This document shows positions 7,088-9,329 of a stretch of DNA of 9,329 nt, one piece after another. Numbering within the stretch: position 1 is the stretch's first letter; each line of letters starts with the position of its first letter. Source of the stretch: Elusimicrobia bacterium CG08_land_8_20_14_0_20_59_10 (GTDB lineage: Bacteria > Elusimicrobiota > Elusimicrobia > Elusimicrobiales > UBA9959); NCBI GenBank assembly GCA_002779045.1, contig PEXO01000407.1, forward strand, positions 1 to 9,329. The letters run 5' to 3'. The notes under the pieces are model-generated. The model was not told the DNA's origin. It saw nothing but the letters and a program-made list of their open reading frames with translations, and did not search any database. The translations under genes were made by a program, and so were the position numbers.

Positions 7088-7989
7088 ACGCCCGCCTTTT
7101 CCGGTTTCACCCCGGGGAATATCTCCATGAAGCTGCGCGCGGCGCGCGAAAGCTCGCGGGTGCGGCTGTGTATCAGGTAGATGGGGCGCAGGAACCTGGC
7201 GTCGGAAATGCGCAGTACGTGCAGGTTTATGCCGTTCTCTTCTTCGCGCACAGCGGAACGCGGCAGCAGCGATACCCCGGCGCCGGAGGCCACGGCCGTC
7301 TTGATGGTCTCGATATTATCCAGCTCCATCTTAACGCGGCATTTTACATTATGGCTGCGCAGGAAATCGTCGATGTGACGCCGCGAAGGGAACACCTTGT
7401 CGAAGAAGATAAAATCCATACCGTCGAGATCGCGCACGCGGATCTTGCGGCGGCCGGCCAGCGGCGAGGAGGAGCCGGCTATCAGCACCATCTCGTCCTT
7501 GGCCACCGGCAGCATGCTCAGCCCCGGCGATTTGAGGTAGGGGCAGGCCATAAAGCCGAAGTCGGCGCGGCCGGAGGTAACGTCGGAATAGATCTGAGAG
7601 AACTGGCGGTATTCCACGCTTATTTTAGTACCGGGTTTTTGCGCCAGGAACCGCTTTATATAGTTCTGGATCATGTAAATACCCGCGCTGTAGATGGTGG
7701 AGATCTTGATCTCTTCGCCGTCCCTGTCGGCGCCGAGGGCGCGGATCCCGGCCAGCGCCCCGTCGTACATGGCGGCTATCTTTTTGGAGGCCTCATAGAA
7801 TTTCTCTCCGCCGGGGGTCAGGGAGATGCGGCCGGACGGCCTGTGATACAGCTTGCACTTGAGCACCAGTTCCAGTTTTTTTATCTGCTGGCTGACGGCG
7901 GACTGTGAAACATAATTCAGCTCCGCCGTCTTTGAGAAACTCCCCGTATCGTAAAGATCGCGAAAAACCTTAAGGGTTTCAATGTTCAT
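7084..7989 (-). CDS. LysR-family transcriptional regulator inside the hyp operon
   Basis: This 301-residue protein has the standard LysR layout. An N-terminal winged helix-turn-helix lies at about 1-60 (recognition region SFSKTAELNYVSQSAVSQQIKKLE, residues 17-40). A linker helix runs to about 88. The periplasmic-binding-like effector domain spans about 93-290, with the conserved NIETIKTAVASGAGVSLLPRSAV (225-247). The effector domain resembles the CysL/CbbR-type group, but the ligand cannot be told. The gene starts 3 bp after the hypD stop and its stop overlaps the hypE start, so it is embedded in the operon and not divergently placed as most LysR genes are. It could control this operon or a linked hydrogenase operon from a promoter upstream of hypC, beyond the window. 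A GGGA about eight bases before the ATG lies in the end of hypD. Confidence 0.95.
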   Translation of the reverse strand: MNIETLKVFRDLYDTGSFSKTAELNYVSQSAVSQQIKKLELVLKCKLYHRPSGRISLTPGGEKFYEASKKIAAMYDGALAGIRALGADRDGEEIKISTIYSAGIYMIQNYIKRFLAQKPGTKISVEYRQFSQIYSDVTSGRADFGFMACPYLKSPGLSMLPVAKDEMVLIAGSSSPLAGRRKIRVRDLDGMDFIFFDKVFPSRRHIDDFLRSHNVKCRVKMELDNIETIKTAVASGAGVSLLPRSAVREEENGINLHVLRISDARFLRPIYLIHSRTRELSRAARSFMEIFPGVKPEKAGV

Positions 7990-7992
7990 AGC

Positions 7993-9114
7993 TCAGTTCC
8001 CGTATTTAAACCAGGCTGCGCAGGCGCCTTCCGAAGAGACCATGCAGGGGCCGACGGCCGACGACGGCGTACACCCCTTGCCGAAGAGCGGACAGTCCGG
8101 CGGCAGGGCTTTGCCCAGAAGTATCTTCCCGCAAAGACAGCCCGCGGGCTCAGGCGCCTCCGAACGCTTCAGCTTGAACCGCTTCACCGCGTCGAAAGAG
8201 GAATAGGACGGAGAAAGCGACATGCCGGATCCTTTAAGCACGCCTATGGCCCGCCAGGACGGGTCCGAGACCACGAAGACCTCTTCCATCAGTTTCAGCG
8301 CGGCCCGGTTCCCGCCTTCCGGCACGGCGCGGAAGTACTCGTCCTGCACCTCCGGACGGCCGGAAAGCATTTGCTTAAGCAGCATATTTATGCCTGTGAG
8401 TATATCCAGCGGCTCGAAGCCAGTGACCGCGCAGGGCACGCCGTACTTGCGCGCCACGAACCGGTAGGGTTCCAGGCCTATTATGGCGCTGACATGGCCC
8501 GGCAGCATGAAGCCGGAAATTTTATTGGTAGGGTCGGACAGCAGCAGGTCCAGCGCCGGTGGAACCAGCTTGAAAAAGGCCGTTATGGAAAAATTCTTAA
8601 GCCCGCGTTTTTTGGCGCGCGCTAGCGCCGCCGCCACCACGGGCGCCGTGGTCTCAAATCCCACGCCTATAAAGACGACTTCGCGCGCGGGGTCCGCGGC
8701 CGCCAGCTCCACGGCGTCAAGCGGTGAATAGACTATGCGCACGTCCGAGCCGCGCGCCCGCATGGAGTTTAGGTCAAGGCCTTTGGAACCCTTTACCTTC
8801 AGCATATCCCCAAAAGTGGCTATCGTGAGCCCGGGTACTTCCGCAAGCGCCAGCACCAGGTCGATATCCCCCTGTGAAGTGACGCAGACCGGGCAGCCGG
8901 GGCCGGAAAGCATGCGCAGCTGCCCGGGGAAGAGTCTCCGCATACCGCCGGCCGCTATGGCCATGGTATGAGTGCCGCAAACTTCCATGATATTTATTGA
9001 AGCGCTGGTTTTTTTAGAAACGGCCGCCGCAAGGCCCTGCATTTCCTCCAGGGCGCGGGCGGCCATGGACCGCGAATGCCAGAGCGGCGTGGTATAGCGC
9101 TCAGCGGTCTTCAT
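7993..9114 (-). CDS. hypD: Fe-S scaffold protein HypD
   Basis: HypD forms the complex with HypC on which the Fe(CN)2CO unit is built, and it carries a [4Fe-4S] cluster used in cyanide transfer. With the start at 9114 it is 373 residues, the usual length. A longer open frame reaches an ATG at 9204, but its first 30 codons merely read hypC in another frame. The chosen ATG has a strong AAGGAGA nine bases upstream. Signature segments are MEVCGTHTMAIAAGGMRRLFP (C46 region), GPGCPVCVT (C74, C77), ATFGDMLKVKGSKG, FIGVGFETTAP, GFMLPGHVSAIIG and TGFEPLDIL. The C-terminal cysteines C326, C328, C341, C348, C357 and C365 include the cluster ligands. The gene overlaps the 3' end of hypC by 14 bp, typical of the stoichiometric hypC-hypD pair. 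Confidence 0.98.
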   Translation of the reverse strand: MKTAERYTTPLWHSRSMAARALEEMQGLAAAVSKKTSASINIMEVCGTHTMAIAAGGMRRLFPGQLRMLSGPGCPVCVTSQGDIDLVLALAEVPGLTIATFGDMLKVKGSKGLDLNSMRARGSDVRIVYSPLDAVELAAADPAREVVFIGVGFETTAPVVAAALARAKKRGLKNFSITAFFKLVPPALDLLLSDPTNKISGFMLPGHVSAIIGLEPYRFVARKYGVPCAVTGFEPLDILTGINMLLKQMLSGRPEVQDEYFRAVPEGGNRAALKLMEEVFVVSDPSWRAIGVLKGSGMSLSPSYSSFDAVKRFKLKRSEAPEPAGCLCGKILLGKALPPDCPLFGKGCTPSSAVGPCMVSSEGACAAWFKYGN

Positions 9115-9325
9115 ACTTATAGATCTCCTTAAAAAGCTTGAGGGTTTCAGCGGCGTCCGCGGGGTCCAGCACCTGTATGGCGAAGCCGGCGTGCACCAGC
9201 ACATAATCGTTCTTCCTGGCCGAGGGCACCAGGTCCAGCGAAACGGCGCGCATAACGCCGCTGAAATCCACTTCCGCGCTGCCGGCCTTTATGCTCTTGA
9301 TTTTTCCGGGGATCGCCACGCACAT
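9101..9325 (-). CDS. hypC: Hydrogenase maturation chaperone HypC
   Basis: HypC is a small OB-fold chaperone that binds iron with HypD and then delivers the Fe(CN)2CO group to the hydrogenase large-subunit precursor. At 74 residues it is the usual size. It starts with the invariant MCVAIPGKI, in which Cys2 (after Met removal, the N-terminal residue) binds iron and contacts HypD and the large subunit. The second signature, DYVLVHAGFAIQVLD (40-54), is present, and the C-terminal helix runs to about residue 70. It is the first gene of the operon in this window. Only four bases lie upstream, so its ribosome site and any promoter or preceding hyp gene are not visible. Confidence 0.97.
   Translation of the reverse strand: MCVAIPGKIKSIKAGSAEVDFSGVMRAVSLDLVPSARKNDYVLVHAGFAIQVLDPADAAETLKLFKEIYKYEDR
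9124..9130 (-). promoter_or_regulatory. Shine-Dalgarno site that fixes the hypD start
   Basis: On the minus strand this reads AAGGAGA, nine bases before the ATG at 9114 and within the last codons of hypC. It is the best ribosome-binding match in the operon and supports the 373-residue HypD over the longer frame starting at 9204. Confidence 0.85.
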
Positions 9326-9329
9326 ATAT

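Noticed and set aside
7168..7908. 246-codon plus-strand open frame opposite the LysR gene
   Set aside because: It lies entirely within the convincing LysR coding region on the other strand. The translation shows no family motif and looks like a composition-driven shadow.

Overview
The window is a gene-dense, GC-rich bacterial segment with two parts. The left part (1-2944) is on the plus strand. It holds the 3' portion of a clostripain-type (C11) cysteine peptidase, a strong intrinsic terminator, and a multi-spanning membrane protein with a C-terminal TPR domain that resembles TMTC/GT-C glycosyltransferases. The right part (2975-9325) is on the minus strand. It is one tightly packed operon, transcribed hypC > hypD > lysR-type regulator > hypE > unknown membrane protein > hypF. 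The two parts converge across a 30-bp gap.

The four Hyp proteins build and attach the Fe(CN)2CO group of [NiFe] hydrogenases. HypF makes a carbamoyl group from carbamoyl phosphate and transfers it to the C-terminal cysteine of HypE. HypE dehydrates it to a thiocyanate. The HypC-HypD complex holds the iron and accepts the cyanide. All four proteins look full-length and have their signature residues. The nickel-insertion genes hypA and hypB, the maturation protease and the hydrogenase subunits are not in this window. If present, they may lie beyond the right edge, upstream of hypC, or elsewhere in the genome.

The operon carries two extra genes not found in the usual hyp set. One is a LysR-family regulator that overlaps hypE by 4 bp. 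The other is a five-helix membrane protein of unknown function, 3 bp after hypE and 24 bp before hypF. Their tight packing means they should be co-expressed with the maturation genes. They are the most interesting part of the window.

The organism is probably an anaerobic or facultative bacterium with hydrogen metabolism. The gene mix (C11 peptidase, TMTC-like TPR protein, hyp genes) and high GC would fit an uncultured lineage such as Elusimicrobiota, but this is a low-confidence guess. No tRNA, rRNA, insertion sequence, CRISPR array or replication origin was seen. No stretch longer than 300 bp lacks a gene.
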